Origin: Fen-671 sp963794745
GTDB lineage: Bacteria; Actinomycetota; Acidimicrobiia; Acidimicrobiales; Palsa-688
Length of the DNA stretch: 64,000 bases
Assembly: GCA_963794745.1 (NCBI GenBank)
Contig: CAWCEZ010000012.1
Span: 186,001-250,000, forward strand
Reading direction: 5' to 3'
The notes below the pieces were generated by a model. That model worked only from the letters and a program-made list of their open reading frames with translations. It made no database searches and was not told the DNA's origin. The position numbers were made by a program, and so were the translations under genes. How positions within the stretch are numbered: the stretch's first letter is position 1; each line of letters begins with the position of its first letter. Below, one piece after another: positions 44,746 through 54,875 of this stretch.

Positions 44746-46338
44746 TCAGGCCATTGTGACGAGGTCGAGCAGTTCGTCGCTCCAGCTGTCTTCAGTGCCG
44801 TCGGGCATGAGCAGTACGCGATCGGGCGCTAGCTCGCTCACAAAACCAGCGTCGTGGCTGACAAGCACCATGGCGCCAGGCCATTCGGACAGCGCTCTGC
44901 CGATCCCCTCGCGCGAAGGTGGGTCGAGGTTGTTGGTCGGCTCGTCCAGCAACAGGCAGTTGTGGCGGCCGGCGACGAGCTGGGCCAAAGCCAGCTTGGT
45001 TTTTTCCCCACCCGAAAGAGTGGCCGCATCTTGGAACGCCTTGTCCCCGACGAGGCCGAACATGCCGAGCAGGGCACGTAGCTCGCCGTCGGGGGCGTCA
45101 GCCTGCTCGCGCAGGTTGTCGATGACGGAGCGCCCGGCGACGATGCCTTCGTGCTCCTGCGCGTAGTAGCCGATGGACACTCCTACGCCGCTACGCCAGC
45201 TGCCCTCTGTGGGCTCAGCCAGGCCGGCCAGGATCCGCAGCAGGCTCGTCTTGCCGGCACCGTTCAAGCCCATGATGAGCAGGCGCTGACCTCGCTCGAC
45301 GGCGAACGTCACGTCCTCGAACACCGGCGGGCCTCCGTAAGCCTTGGCAAGGCCGTCCGCTTCCAGGACGACGCGGCCAGTATGCGGCGGCGCCGGGAAC
45401 GTGACCTTGTAGCGCCGTTCGTGCCGGCGCGGCGCCGGGGTGGCGACTGCCTCCAGCCTGGCGACCCGCTTGTCGAGAGACTTGGCGACGCGGGCACGCT
45501 TGGCGGTCTGGTGGCGCATCGAGGCGGCGAGATCCGAGAGCCGCTTGATCTCAGATGCTTGGTGGTCGGCGATCTTGGCCTGGCGCACCTCGTCCTTGGC
45601 GCGGGCGTCGCGGTACTGGGTGTAGGTGCCTTTGTACTCGACGAGCGCGCCCTCATCGAGGTGCATGACCCGGGTGATGGACTCGTCGAGGAGCTCGATG
45701 TCGTGGCTGACCACGAGGAGGGCGCCCCGGTAGGAACGAAGGAAACCCACGAGCCAGGCCTTGGCGTCGCTGTCGAGGTGGTTCGTCGGTTCGTCGAGCA
45801 GTAGGACGTCGCTACCGGCGAAGAGGATGCGGGCAAGCTCGAGCCGGCGGCGCTCCCCACCGGACAGGACCCCGACCGGGAGGTCGAGGCGGTCGTCGGA
45901 GAGCCCGAGCCCCGCCACCAGCTGGCGCACAGCAGCTTCTGCCGCGTAGCCCCCGGCCGCCGCGAAGCGCTCCTCTGCGCGCGAGTAGCGGTGTATCGCC
46001 CGCTCGGAGGGGTCCTCCTCCATCGCCAGGCGAAGCTTCTCCATCCGTTCGGCGGCTTGGTCGAGCTGGCGGCCCGACAGCACGTGGGCGAGCCCGGTGG
46101 CCTCTACCTCGGTGGCCAGTCGCCGCGGGTCTTGGGTGAGAAAGCCCAGCTCACCATGGGTGCGGGCAATGCCGCCGGCGGCAGGGACCTCCCCGCTCAG
46201 GACCTTGAGAAGGGTGGTCTTGCCGGCCCCGTTGCGGCCCACCAAACCGACCTTGTCGCCGGCGCGCACAGTGAAGGACGCCTCGGACAACGTGAGGCGC
46301 CCGCCGACTTCCACGCTCAGGTTGCGGGCCTCGAGCAC
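44746..46338 (-). CDS. ABC-F family ATPase
   Basis: The 530-residue soluble protein has two ABC domains without membrane spans: Walker A GRNGAGKTT and GLNGAGKTS, signatures LSGGERRRLELARIL and LSGGEKTKLALAQL, and Walker B LLLDEPTNHLDSDA and LLLDEPTNNLDPP. The linker (EVRQAKIADHQASEIKRLSDLAASMRHQTAKRARVAKSLDKRV) is the charged helix of ABC-F proteins. These act on the ribosome, either in antibiotic protection or in translation quality control. Which subgroup cannot be told from sequence alone. The GTG at 46338 is the likely start, and the YdeI gene lies just upstream on the same strand. Confidence 0.87.
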   Translation of the reverse strand: MLEARNLSVEVGGRLTLSEASFTVRAGDKVGLVGRNGAGKTTLLKVLSGEVPAAGGIARTHGELGFLTQDPRRLATEVEATGLAHVLSGRQLDQAAERMEKLRLAMEEDPSERAIHRYSRAEERFAAAGGYAAEAAVRQLVAGLGLSDDRLDLPVGVLSGGERRRLELARILFAGSDVLLLDEPTNHLDSDAKAWLVGFLRSYRGALLVVSHDIELLDESITRVMHLDEGALVEYKGTYTQYRDARAKDEVRQAKIADHQASEIKRLSDLAASMRHQTAKRARVAKSLDKRVARLEAVATPAPRRHERRYKVTFPAPPHTGRVVLEADGLAKAYGGPPVFEDVTFAVERGQRLLIMGLNGAGKTSLLRILAGLAEPTEGSWRSGVGVSIGYYAQEHEGIVAGRSVIDNLREQADAPDGELRALLGMFGLVGDKAFQDAATLSGGEKTKLALAQLVAGRHNCLLLDEPTNNLDPPSREGIGRALSEWPGAMVLVSHDAGFVSELAPDRVLLMPDGTEDSWSDELLDLVTMA

Positions 46339-46368
46339 AACTCCATGATGGCTGGTCGGCGGCGGTTC

Positions 46369-46764
46369 TTAGAGATCTTGATCGCGCGGCCGCTTTCCGG
46401 ACGCTTCCCAGGTGCCGTCCGCCTTGGCTCGCTCGACCGCTGCAAGGCCCGCCGGGCTCATCCGGCCCTGGGCCATGAGCCGCTCTGCGAGCGCCACGTT
46501 GTTGGCCGACCAAGCGCTCTTGTGCCGCCTGGGCGTGAACCTTTGCCGATATGTGAGCTCGTCGCGCCGGCCCACCTGCCCGTCGACCCAGCCGTAGCAG
46601 ACTGCCTCCGCGAGAGCTTGGGCGTAGCTAAGGCTCGTCGGCCCAGTCGTTGTTTTCTTCGCCAGGACCAGCCAGATCCCCGCGGTGACGGCGTGGTTCG
46701 CAGCGAGCCACGCATGCCACTCGGCGCGGTCAAGGACAAGCAGTTCGGGCAGTTCCGGCGCCAT
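46369..46764 (-). CDS. YdeI/OmpD-associated family protein
   Basis: The 131-residue protein has the family pattern: LLVLDRAEWHAWLAANHAV, VWLVLAKKTTTGPTSLSYAQALAEAVCYGWVDGQ, YRQRFTPRRHKSAWSANNVALAERLMAQGRM. It is a small soluble helical protein. The family has been linked to antimicrobial peptide and phosphate responses in other bacteria, but the activity is unknown. The ATG at 46764 is the start; the frame upstream to 47058 is antisense to the desaturase gene. Downstream on the same strand is the ABC-F gene. Confidence 0.82.
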   Translation of the reverse strand: MAPELPELLVLDRAEWHAWLAANHAVTAGIWLVLAKKTTTGPTSLSYAQALAEAVCYGWVDGQVGRRDELTYRQRFTPRRHKSAWSANNVALAERLMAQGRMSPAGLAAVERAKADGTWEASGKRPRDQDL

Positions 46765-46830
46765 GACCCGCCAGCTTGCCAGTTGCCGGCGCCGAGCGGC
46801 ACCGTCGCGCGACCGGTGGCGACCATGGCG

Positions 46831-46836
46831 TAACCT
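46831..46836 (+). promoter_or_regulatory. Putative -10 element of the acyl-ACP desaturase gene
   Basis: TAACCT is followed by seven bases and the GTG at 46844, with no Shine-Dalgarno sequence. A leaderless transcript is suggested. Confidence 0.35.
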
Positions 46837-46843
46837 GGCGGAA

Positions 46844-47782
46844 GTGCCGTCGTCTACCTTCAGCGAGCTCGAGCCGGTAGTGGCCAAGTTGCTCGACCGG
46901 CATTTGGCCGCTGCTCGCGAGTGGTTCCCGCACGAACTTGTGCCGTGGGACAGAGCTTGCGAGATCGTGCCGGGGGCGCCCTGGGACCCCTCCATGGGAG
47001 CGGGGCTGTCCCCCGGGGCGCGCAGCGCCATCTTCGTCAACCTTCTCACCGAGGACAACCTGCCGTACTACACCACCGCGCTTTCGTCGGCTTTCGGGGA
47101 GGACGGCGCTTGGGGCGAGTGGATGTGGCGTTGGACGGCAGAGGAGGGGCGCCATTCCATCGTGCTGCGCGACTGGGTGACCGTCTCACAGCTCATCGAC
47201 CCCGTCGTGATGGAGCGGGGCCGCATGCAGCAGGTGTCGAGCGGCGTGGCGCCGGACCCGTGGTCCTCGGCGCTGGGCCCCTCGGCACCGGCGGCGACCC
47301 TTGTGTACGTGTCGCTCCAGGAACTAGCCACTCGGGTGGCGCACTTCAACACCGCCAAGTCTGTTGATGACACGGCGGGTTACGAGATAATGAAGCGCGT
47401 TGCGGCCGACGAAAACCTCCATTTCCTGTTCTACCGGGACCTGTCGACAGCCGCCATGGAACTGTCGCCTTCCGAAATGGTCATTGCGGTGGAGCGTGTG
47501 GTCAAAACCTTCAATATGCCGGGCACCGGGATTTCGGGGTACCACGACCACACCGTCGCTATTGCCGACGAAGGTATCTACAACTTGCTTATATTCCATG
47601 ACAACGTGCTTGCGCCGACGTTGCGGTCGTGGCGGATCGAACAGTTGACGGGCTTGAGCTCCGAGGCGTCTGCGGCACGCGACCGCCTGCTGGCGCACGT
47701 GCAGCGAGTGCAACGGATAGGCAACCGCCTCGAAGAGCAACGGCTGGAAAAGCTTTCAGAGGCGCCAGCGCCTGCCAAGTAG
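46844..47782 (+). CDS. Acyl-ACP desaturase (fatty acid desaturase type 2)
   Basis: The 312-residue protein carries the di-iron ligands of acyl-ACP desaturases: TEDNLPYYTTAL (E-E-D-N-LP region), WTAEEGRHSIVLRDW (EExxH) and RVAADENLHFLFYRD (second DExxH). This matches stearoyl-ACP desaturase/DesA-type enzymes, which introduce a cis double bond into acyl chains bound to acyl carrier protein in the cytoplasm, using O2 and ferredoxin. Membrane-lipid unsaturation or mycolate-type precursor modification are the known roles. The in-frame extension upstream to 46685 lies inside the YdeI gene on the opposite strand. The 3' end overlaps the convergent YfhO-like gene by 27 bases. Confidence 0.85.
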   Translation: MPSSTFSELEPVVAKLLDRHLAAAREWFPHELVPWDRACEIVPGAPWDPSMGAGLSPGARSAIFVNLLTEDNLPYYTTALSSAFGEDGAWGEWMWRWTAEEGRHSIVLRDWVTVSQLIDPVVMERGRMQQVSSGVAPDPWSSALGPSAPAATLVYVSLQELATRVAHFNTAKSVDDTAGYEIMKRVAADENLHFLFYRDLSTAAMELSPSEMVIAVERVVKTFNMPGTGISGYHDHTVAIADEGIYNLLIFHDNVLAPTLRSWRIEQLTGLSSEASAARDRLLAHVQRVQRIGNRLEEQRLEKLSEAPAPAK

Positions 47783-49923
47783 GAACATACCGCCGACGCT
47801 GAGCAAGCCGAACGCCCACAGCTCTGGGTACCACTGGAAGCCGCTGTAGCGGAAAACGATGTAGTGCTTCCCTGCTGCGAGCTTTACACCAACCAAGGCC
47901 GGGGCCAACATTTCGGTGGGTGCCGACCGGCCGTCCACCCAGGCGTGCCAGCCCGGGTCGTAGGCGACGGAGAACACCAAAGTCCCGGCCTGTTTTCATC
48001 GTTACCTCGGTGTCAAAGGAGCTCTCCGGTGGGCTTGCCTGAACGCTGTTGACGGTGCCGGGTGAGGCGACGCCGAGTTGCGCCTGTGCCGCCGGGACCG
48101 ACGGAGGCGGGGGAGGGGCCGCGCCCTGGCCATATGACATCCCAGTCCTGGTTTGCCTGGAGAAGGTCCATGAACACTAAGGACTTCGAGCCAATGTCTG
48201 CCCGGTCGGCGGAAAGGGTGCCCGTCACCTGGACCAGGTCGACATAGCTGTTCGAGGCGATCACCCACAGCGAGTAGTTGCCGTCGGCGAGGGCCCGCTG
48301 CGCGGGGACGGGAGCGTTCATCCCGGTCGGCAAAAGCATGTAGCGGACACCGAAAAGGGCATAGTCCGCCGGGTCGTCCTCGTCGAACTGAATTTCGGGG
48401 TCAAGCATCAACGACAAGCTCGGTACGGTGTACGCCACTTCGTCGATGTCTTGGCTTTCGATGTACTTGTAGACAGGTACGTACCCGACGGTGAACTCCT
48501 GGCCCCAATTGATGGACTGGCCTGCGTAGGTCCGGCCACCGCCATGGTCCTTTATGTAGCTGAGCAACGGGGCTATTTGGGCGCCTTGGGTCGCGTCCTC
48601 GCCCCGCTGGTAGGAGATGGCAGCCGCATTGCGCTGGTCGTAGTGCGAGACCGCTCTCGCGGCGGGCCAAAAGCACGCCGCTAAGCCGGCGGCTACGGCC
48701 GACAGGGCCGCCAGGCGTGCTCGCCGGGAGGTCGCTATCGCATTAACTGTCGAGGCGGAGGCCTGCCATAGCGCGACGATCAGTAGGCCTGCCAGGTAGA
48801 GACCGGCGAGTTGGCTCCCCATCGTGAAGCGGCGGAAGTACAGGTCTGCGTGCCCTGGCACCAAGTCTGCGATGCGGCCCCACGTGGTCGGGCCAAAGCT
48901 GAGCAGAAAGCTCGCTACCGCCAAAGAGACCAGAGCGCGCATGAGCGGGTCCCGTCGCCACCTCACGATCGCCATTGCTGCGCCAAGGAGCACGGCAACG
49001 GTGATCGCCGGGACGGCGTGGTGCGCGTCAAAGATCCGCCCGGTGAACAACCAAACGACCTCTTGGCGCGCACCGTAGCCCCTCACGTAGCCAGTCGTCG
49101 CCAGTTCCTGGTTGATCGCCGACCACTTGGTGAACAAGATGAGCGGGACGATCACCCAAGCGGCAGCCGCCAACGATCCAAGGAAAACGGCGGCCGCTCG
49201 TACGAGCCGGCGCCGCAGCGGTCCGTCCGCGACCAACGCGACAACGATGATCCCGAGGAAAGCAAGGTCGCCGCTCATGAAATGAAGTGCCACGGTAAGG
49301 CCGGTCAATGCTCCCGCGAGCCAGAGATAGCGCGCATCGCGCATCGCCCTCCAGCTGGCCGCCCAGGCGAACGGGAGGACCCAGGAGCCCACAAGCTGGG
49401 TCCAGACCTCGGCTCCCCCGACCCACAGGTAGGCACCCCGCTCGTAACCGACGCCCGTAAAGCTCACTATGAAAGGCGAGAGCATCGCCGCAATGGCGGC
49501 CGCGCCCCTTGGTAAGCCGAACAACCGTGCCGACGAATAGATCACGAAGGGCCATAGCGATAAGAGCAGGTAGACCGACCAGCGAAAGGCCGTGTCCGGC
49601 CCGACTACCACCCCGACGAGACCGGTGAGCACCGACCCAAGGCTCTGGTAATGAAGGTATTGGGCCGAACCCAAGCCGATGTAGGGGAACCACGAAGTGT
49701 AGGGGTCCCTGCCGGAGCTGATGACGCTGCTCGCGTAGCGGGCCATCATCTCGTGGACGGAGCCGTCGTTCAAGAACGCGACGGGCAGCACAACCGAGCG
49801 AAGGCTCCACAGGTTCCAGGCAACGACCGCCGCCACCGCCAACAACGGACCGGGGACCTCGCGCCCGAGGCGGGCGAGCTTGCCGATTAGCGCGGAATGG
49901 TTAGCAGCATATATCAGCCCCAC
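47756..49923 (-). pseudogene. YfhO-like multi-span membrane protein, split by two frameshifts
   Basis: Reading from the GTG at 49923 gives about 630 residues with 10-12 membrane spans (LLAVAAVVAWNLWSLRSVVLPVAF ... SLRFGPTTW-type segments), resembling YfhO/GT-C-type glycosyltransferase-like proteins. After about 48141 the frame is interrupted: one extra base moves the reading into a frame with APPPPPSVPAAQAQLGVA, and a second extra base near 47990 moves it into the frame holding VFSVAYDPGWHAWVDG, KLAAGKHYIVFRYSGF and the last span, ending at 47756. All parts match one continuous protein of about 720 residues, so the gene is intact apart from two apparent single-base insertions. Either a recent inactivation or sequence errors. 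Confidence 0.65.
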
Positions 49924-49948
49924 CGCACCGAACGAGCCGCGCCGGCGC

Positions 49949-52900
49949 CTAGGGGACCAGTAGCGGGGCAGGCCTCAGTTGGAAGCCTTGAGCCGTTCCT
50001 GTTCGCGTACCGGGTTGCTCTGCGGTGAACCGGCCGGTCGCGATGAGGTGCTCGAGGGCCATCGCCGGGACGGCGGGCGAGAACAGGTAGCCCTGGCCCC
50101 AGCCGCACCCGAGGTCGCGCAAACAGGCTTGCTGGTGCGGCGTCTCGACGCCTTCGGCGATGACGATGACGCCTAGGTTCTTGCCGAGTTGCACGATCGT
50201 GCGGACGAGTTCGGTGGTGCGTTCGTCGTGGCCCAGCCCTGCAACGAAACTCTTGTCGATCTTCAGTGCGTCGATAGGCAAGCGGTGGATCGCCTGCAGG
50301 GATGAATACCCGGTCCCGAAATCGTCGACGTGGACCTGTAGGCCCCGGGCGTGAAGTTCATGGAGCACGATAAGGGCGCGTTCCAAATTGTCGATGATCA
50401 CGCCTTCGGTTATCTCAAAAGCGAGGCGCTCAGGAAGTACGCCGCTTTCTGTCAGCACGAAGTCGATATGGTCCAGCAAGCGCGGGCTCCAGAATTCGCG
50501 GTTCGACAGGTTGAGGCTGACCCGGACGTCGGGGCCTAAGAGCTCGACAGAGTTCCAAAGCGTCAATTGACGGCAGGCCTCGGCCGCGACCCAACGGCCC
50601 ATCGGCACGATCAGGCCCGAGTCCTCGGCTACTTGCAAGAACTCGAGAGGGGTAACGAGGCCTCGCACCGGGTGGCGCCATCGCACGAGCGCCTCGAGGC
50701 CCATTACCTCGCCGGTGCCGATGTGCACCACAGGCTGGTAATGGAGCTCCATCTGGCTACTGTCCTGCCCACGCTTTTCGATCGCTTGGCGTAGTTCGGT
50801 CTCGGTCTTGAGGCGTGCCATTGCGGTCGCGTGCATCGACGAGTCAAATATCGCGTAGGTCCCCCGGCCGTTTGATTTTGCCCGGTACATTGCGATGTCT
50901 GCGTCGCGTAAAACGTCGTCAGGCCGGTCGTAGCCCGTCGAGCTCATTGCAACGCCGATGCTCGCCGTGACGACGATCTCATGGCCGTCCACGTCGTAAA
51001 TCGCGCCGAGGTTCTCGAGGAGCCGGCGGACCACCCCTTTTACCGTGGGCGTGTCGGGGATGTCCAGCAGCAGCACCGCAAACTCGTCGCCCCCGAAGCG
51101 GGCAGCGGTGTCGGCCTCGCGCAGCTGGGCGCGAATGCGGTCGGCCACCTGGACCAGCAGCTTGTCACCCATCTGGTGGCCCAGGCTGTCGTTCAGGATC
51201 TTGAACCCGTCGAGGTCCAGCCACAGCACCGTGTAGGTGTGGTTGCTCCTTCGTTTGGAGTTGGCCAGTGCCTGGGTCAGGCGGTCCAAGAAAAGCGCCC
51301 TGTTGGGCAGGCCGGTCAAGCTGTCGTAAAGAGCCTGTTGGCGCAGCCGCTCTTCTAGCAGGCGCTGCTCAGTAATGTCGGTGAGGGACCCGACGATCCG
51401 CGTTGCCGGCCGGCCGAGACCTGGGACTGCCAGGCCCCTGCAGAGCAGCCACAGGTAGCTTCCGTCGCTCGACTTGACGCGGTGCTCGTGCAGGATCGAA
51501 GCCTGTTCGCCGAGTTTCAGGCCGACGATCGCGGACATGAGGGCGGCACGGTCTTCAGGATGTACCCGGCCGAGCCACTCGTCGGGGTTCGTGCCGATGG
51601 CGTCCTCGGTGTAGCCGAGCATCTCGCTCCAACGCGCCGAGTAATAAACCGTTCCCTTGTCGAGGTCCCAGTCCCAAAGGCCGTCGTTAGCAGCCCGCGC
51701 CGCTAGCGCGTAGCGCTCCTCGCTCTCACGCACGGCCTGGGCCATTTCTCGCTCACGTCGGTACGAAAGTGCTAGCTGCTCGCCTCGCTCGTGGAGCTGT
51801 TGGCTGCGCTCGCGCAGCGATTCGAGTACGTACTGGTAGTCGAGGGCCTCGCTGAGGAGCGCCTCCCACTGGAAATACGTGTCCTGGCCTAGGAAGCCGG
51901 TGTCAAGAGGGACCGCCACCGACAGGATCCCCCAGTCAATGTCCTCGCTCGTCACCGGGAAGTGCATCAGTACATTTCCTTGACCGGCCATCTGGAAAAG
52001 CTCTACGGGGGGAAAGGCTTCCACTTCATAGGAAGTGGCGCTCATTGCGAACGGGCGGCCTGTCGAGTCGAAGGTGCCGACCACTTCAAGCTCGGGCCCA
52101 CTTGGCTCTCGGGCCGTTTGCGCCTCGTAGCCGGGGCTGAGCGAGCTCTGCCCGTCCACGCCAAGCCGTCGCAGGTCAAGGTTGCTCCTGGAGGCGGCGT
52201 TGTGATCGTCGTCGCGCGCGGCGTTGGGCGCCTCGCCGTCGCTCTTCCACAGTGCCAAGACGCCGGCAATGGCCTTGGTGCGTGCCAGCCACCCGAGCGC
52301 ACGCGGGTCGGCTTCGTGGCTTCGCAGCAAGTCGAGGCTTATTTCATGCTCATCGCGGATTGCCTTGCGCAGCTCGTAGTAGGCGTCGTTGCGCTCGTTC
52401 AGCAAGGCCTTGGAAAGCCCCAGCCGGACTTCGGCCCAGCAGTTGTTCAGCCTGGCGAGAGCCTCTTGGCCGCCCAGGCCGGCCGCGTCAACGAGCTGCG
52501 AGCTGAGCTCGTTGGTAAAGGCCAGGATCGCGTCGAAGGTTTCCTGGCAGGGCCCGAGCTTGTACAGCTCCTGGCAGGCCTGGCCAAGTTTGACGAGGTT
52601 TTCGGGGTTGACCTCGCCGACGGCTGCCTGGCGCAAGGTGCTCTCCATTGCGCCCACCATCCTGGAGACCTTCTCCTGCGGGAACGCCTGGCTCGGGCCA
52701 GTGGCTGGTGGCGCGATCTTGCGCAGCGCCTCCGTGAGGCTCGCAACGGGGTCCTGGGGCTCCTTGTTAGTTGCAACGTCCCGGCTGAGAGGCCTGGGGG
52801 CACATCCGCAGCTCTCGCGGGCGATGAAACACCCGTCCACGACATAGTGACCAGCCGTCACCACCTCGCCGGCGACCATCTGCATAACCAAATGGGCGGC

Positions 52901-53641
52901 CTGCCTGCCCATTTCCTCCAGGTTCTGGGAGACGCTCGACAGGCTGGGCGACAGGGAGCTGACGCCCGGCATATCGTCGAAACCCGTGATGGCCTGGTCG
53001 TTCGGCAACACGTAGCCGGCTTCCTTGAGAGCTGACATGATGCCCGCCGCGTTTAGGTCCGTCGCTGCCACCACGGCAGTCGAGGGCAGCCCAGCCGCCA
53101 ACATGGCCTCGGCCGCGTGCCGCCCGGCGAACTCGTGGTTGTCCTCGATGTCGTACATGAGAGCGGGATCAGGCTCGCTCCCGTGCGCCAGCAGCGCATC
53201 GCGGTAGGCGGCGTAGCGCTCGCTCACGTCGTACTGCTGCATGCTCCCGGCAAAAGCAATCCGAGTGTGGCCGTGCTCCAGGAGGTGCTCCACCGCTTGG
53301 CGGATGCCACCTTGGTTGTCCGGCAGGACGGCCGGGTACGAGAACCCGGGCTCCGCGTGGCCGAGGGCGACCACCGGCTTGCCGGCCTCTCGGAGCTTTT
53401 CGAGGTACTCGAGCGAGATGGCGTTCGCGATGGTCACGAAGCCGTCGATGCGGTCCCATCCCAGGTGGGGGAGGTCTTCGATGACATGTTCTCTGTGGTA
53501 CCCGGAGCTGAAAGCTGCCGTCGAGATGGCGGTGAGCCGCCCGCCGGCAGCCGAGACCGCCTGGTTAACGGCAGAAATGAGCGAGCCGTAGTAGTAGCCC
53601 GCCATCAACGGCGACAGTATCCCGATCGTCGGACCTTCCAA
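49949..53641 (-). CDS. LacI-type sensor fused to PAS, GGDEF and EAL domains
   Basis: This 1230-residue cytoplasmic protein begins with a LacI/GalR-type sugar-binding fold (about 1-275: TIGILSPLMAGYYYGSLISA, VVALGHAEPGF, DNQGGIRQAVEHLLEHGHTRIAFAG, FDDMPGVSSLSPSLSSVSQN) without the LacI helix-turn-helix. A helical linker and a GAF-like segment follow (about 280-620), then a coiled coil, a PAS domain (about 650-775), a GGDEF domain with the intact motif GGDEF near 850 and an RxxD inhibition site five residues before it, and an EAL domain with EALVRW, NLSNREF, EITEGV, DDFGTG, KIDKSF and AEGVET. Both catalytic domains look active. It should make and/or degrade c-di-GMP in response to a small ligand, probably a sugar. 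Confidence 0.85.
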   Translation of the reverse strand: MEGPTIGILSPLMAGYYYGSLISAVNQAVSAAGGRLTAISTAAFSSGYHREHVIEDLPHLGWDRIDGFVTIANAISLEYLEKLREAGKPVVALGHAEPGFSYPAVLPDNQGGIRQAVEHLLEHGHTRIAFAGSMQQYDVSERYAAYRDALLAHGSEPDPALMYDIEDNHEFAGRHAAEAMLAAGLPSTAVVAATDLNAAGIMSALKEAGYVLPNDQAITGFDDMPGVSSLSPSLSSVSQNLEEMGRQAAHLVMQMVAGEVVTAGHYVVDGCFIARESCGCAPRPLSRDVATNKEPQDPVASLTEALRKIAPPATGPSQAFPQEKVSRMVGAMESTLRQAAVGEVNPENLVKLGQACQELYKLGPCQETFDAILAFTNELSSQLVDAAGLGGQEALARLNNCWAEVRLGLSKALLNERNDAYYELRKAIRDEHEISLDLLRSHEADPRALGWLARTKAIAGVLALWKSDGEAPNAARDDDHNAASRSNLDLRRLGVDGQSSLSPGYEAQTAREPSGPELEVVGTFDSTGRPFAMSATSYEVEAFPPVELFQMAGQGNVLMHFPVTSEDIDWGILSVAVPLDTGFLGQDTYFQWEALLSEALDYQYVLESLRERSQQLHERGEQLALSYRREREMAQAVRESEERYALAARAANDGLWDWDLDKGTVYYSARWSEMLGYTEDAIGTNPDEWLGRVHPEDRAALMSAIVGLKLGEQASILHEHRVKSSDGSYLWLLCRGLAVPGLGRPATRIVGSLTDITEQRLLEERLRQQALYDSLTGLPNRALFLDRLTQALANSKRRSNHTYTVLWLDLDGFKILNDSLGHQMGDKLLVQVADRIRAQLREADTAARFGGDEFAVLLLDIPDTPTVKGVVRRLLENLGAIYDVDGHEIVVTASIGVAMSSTGYDRPDDVLRDADIAMYRAKSNGRGTYAIFDSSMHATAMARLKTETELRQAIEKRGQDSSQMELHYQPVVHIGTGEVMGLEALVRWRHPVRGLVTPLEFLQVAEDSGLIVPMGRWVAAEACRQLTLWNSVELLGPDVRVSLNLSNREFWSPRLLDHIDFVLTESGVLPERLAFEITEGVIIDNLERALIVLHELHARGLQVHVDDFGTGYSSLQAIHRLPIDALKIDKSFVAGLGHDERTTELVRTIVQLGKNLGVIVIAEGVETPHQQACLRDLGCGWGQGYLFSPAVPAMALEHLIATGRFTAEQPGTRTGTAQGFQLRPAPLLVP

Positions 53642-54151
53642 AGCGGCTCCTAGCGCTGCGGTGGCGGAGGTTAGGCGGCGCCTCGCTTGGTTGTATATAT
53701 CGTCGGGAGCGGTCCTCGGTTGAACGGAACACTAAAAAGAGCACGTCACGACCGTGATGTGGTTGACCTGCCGGCGGAGACGGGCCTTCGGGACCATCTC
53801 CCCTGCGCCTCAGCCTTTCGAGCCCGAATTCTTCTTGTCCAGGCTCACCTGCGCAGCTCGCAGTCGCTGTTCGGCAACGGCGATTAGCCCGATGATCGTT
53901 GTTTGTTGGAGCGTGATTTCCCCGTTCCCACCCTCGGTCGGCCATGATCAGTTCCTGGTAGTGCCCGGTGCTCGGCGAACGGTACTCGGTGCTGGGCTTG
54001 CGCTGTGAGTTGAATTGCTCGCCCCTCAGAACGCCAGGAGGTACCCGCACAGAGCGCTTATCGCCGACTAACCGCCGCGCCCGCTCGCGCTTGCTCCATG
54101 ACGGGAGCGTCGTCTCGTTCCCGGTGCAGACCAGGTTCCGAGTAGCAGTCG
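53642..54151. other. Intergenic stretch of about 510 bp, no gene recognised
   Basis: No convincing gene is seen in either strand. The open frames here have Arg/Pro/Ser-rich, shadow-like translations. It must hold the promoter of the large GGDEF-EAL gene (start 53641). A short imperfect repeat, CGGTGCTCGG and CGGTACTCGG, occurs near 53968-53990. Confidence 0.4.
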
Positions 54152-54649
54152 GTGGCGCTAGCGTCGACCGTGAAATGGGGGAACTTGACGAGCACGGGTG
54201 TTCCGAGCCGCCTTTGGGTAGATGAGGAGGCCACTCTGGTCGGGTTCCTGGAGGGGCAGCGGGCGACGTTCGCCTGGAAGTGCGCCGGGGTGGACGCCGC
54301 CGGTTTGAGCGCAACCGTCGCCTCGTCGATGACCCTGGGGGGCCTGCTCAAGCACCAGGCTCGGAGCGAGGACTACTGGTTCTCTCACCAGCTCCTCGGG
54401 CGGGACATCGGGGTGCCGTGGGGTTCACTGGACTGGGGCCCCGACTGGAAGTGGCACTCACTGGGGGACACCCCCCAGGGTCTATGCGCGCTCTGGGAGC
54501 AGAACGTCGAGCGCTCCCGAGCCGCGCTCGGACAAGTGCTCCGGTCCGACGGGCGGCGTCGGCGCTCTGGTGATCGTGATGAGATCAGGTCGGCCCATCT
54601 GCACCGACCGCACGACATTCCTTTTGCACTAGGCGAAAGCGCCCGATGA
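54152..54649 (+). pseudogene. Truncated DUF664/DinB-like protein
   Basis: Residues about 20-115 show the DUF664 pattern of DinB-like mycothiol-dependent enzymes: EEATLVGFLEGQRATFAWKCAGVDAAGL, MTLGGLLKHQARSEDYWFSHQLLG and ALWEQNVERSRAALGQVL. The C-terminal third of the family (the conserved HIxEExxRHxGH segment with metal-binding His) is absent: after about residue 125 the translation becomes an Arg-rich tail, and neither other frame restores it. The gene is therefore truncated rather than shifted. It lies at the border of the eroded region. The start at 54152 is uncertain. Confidence 0.6.
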
Positions 54650-54875
54650 CGGATCTGCCGGCTTCACCAGACGTGGTCCTTGTCACTTTCGGTGGCGAAC
54701 TGGCCGTCAATCGGCCGTAGCAACTAGAAGGCTCCCGGCAGATTCTTGTTGGCCGCCAACTTTGCCCGTGCAGGCTCACCTTTGACCTCTTGGGCATGCT
54801 CGCTAACGCCGAACCTCTGCCGTCATGGAGGCAGCAGCTCTGCGCGCGCCCGGACCATGATCTCCCACCGCATCG

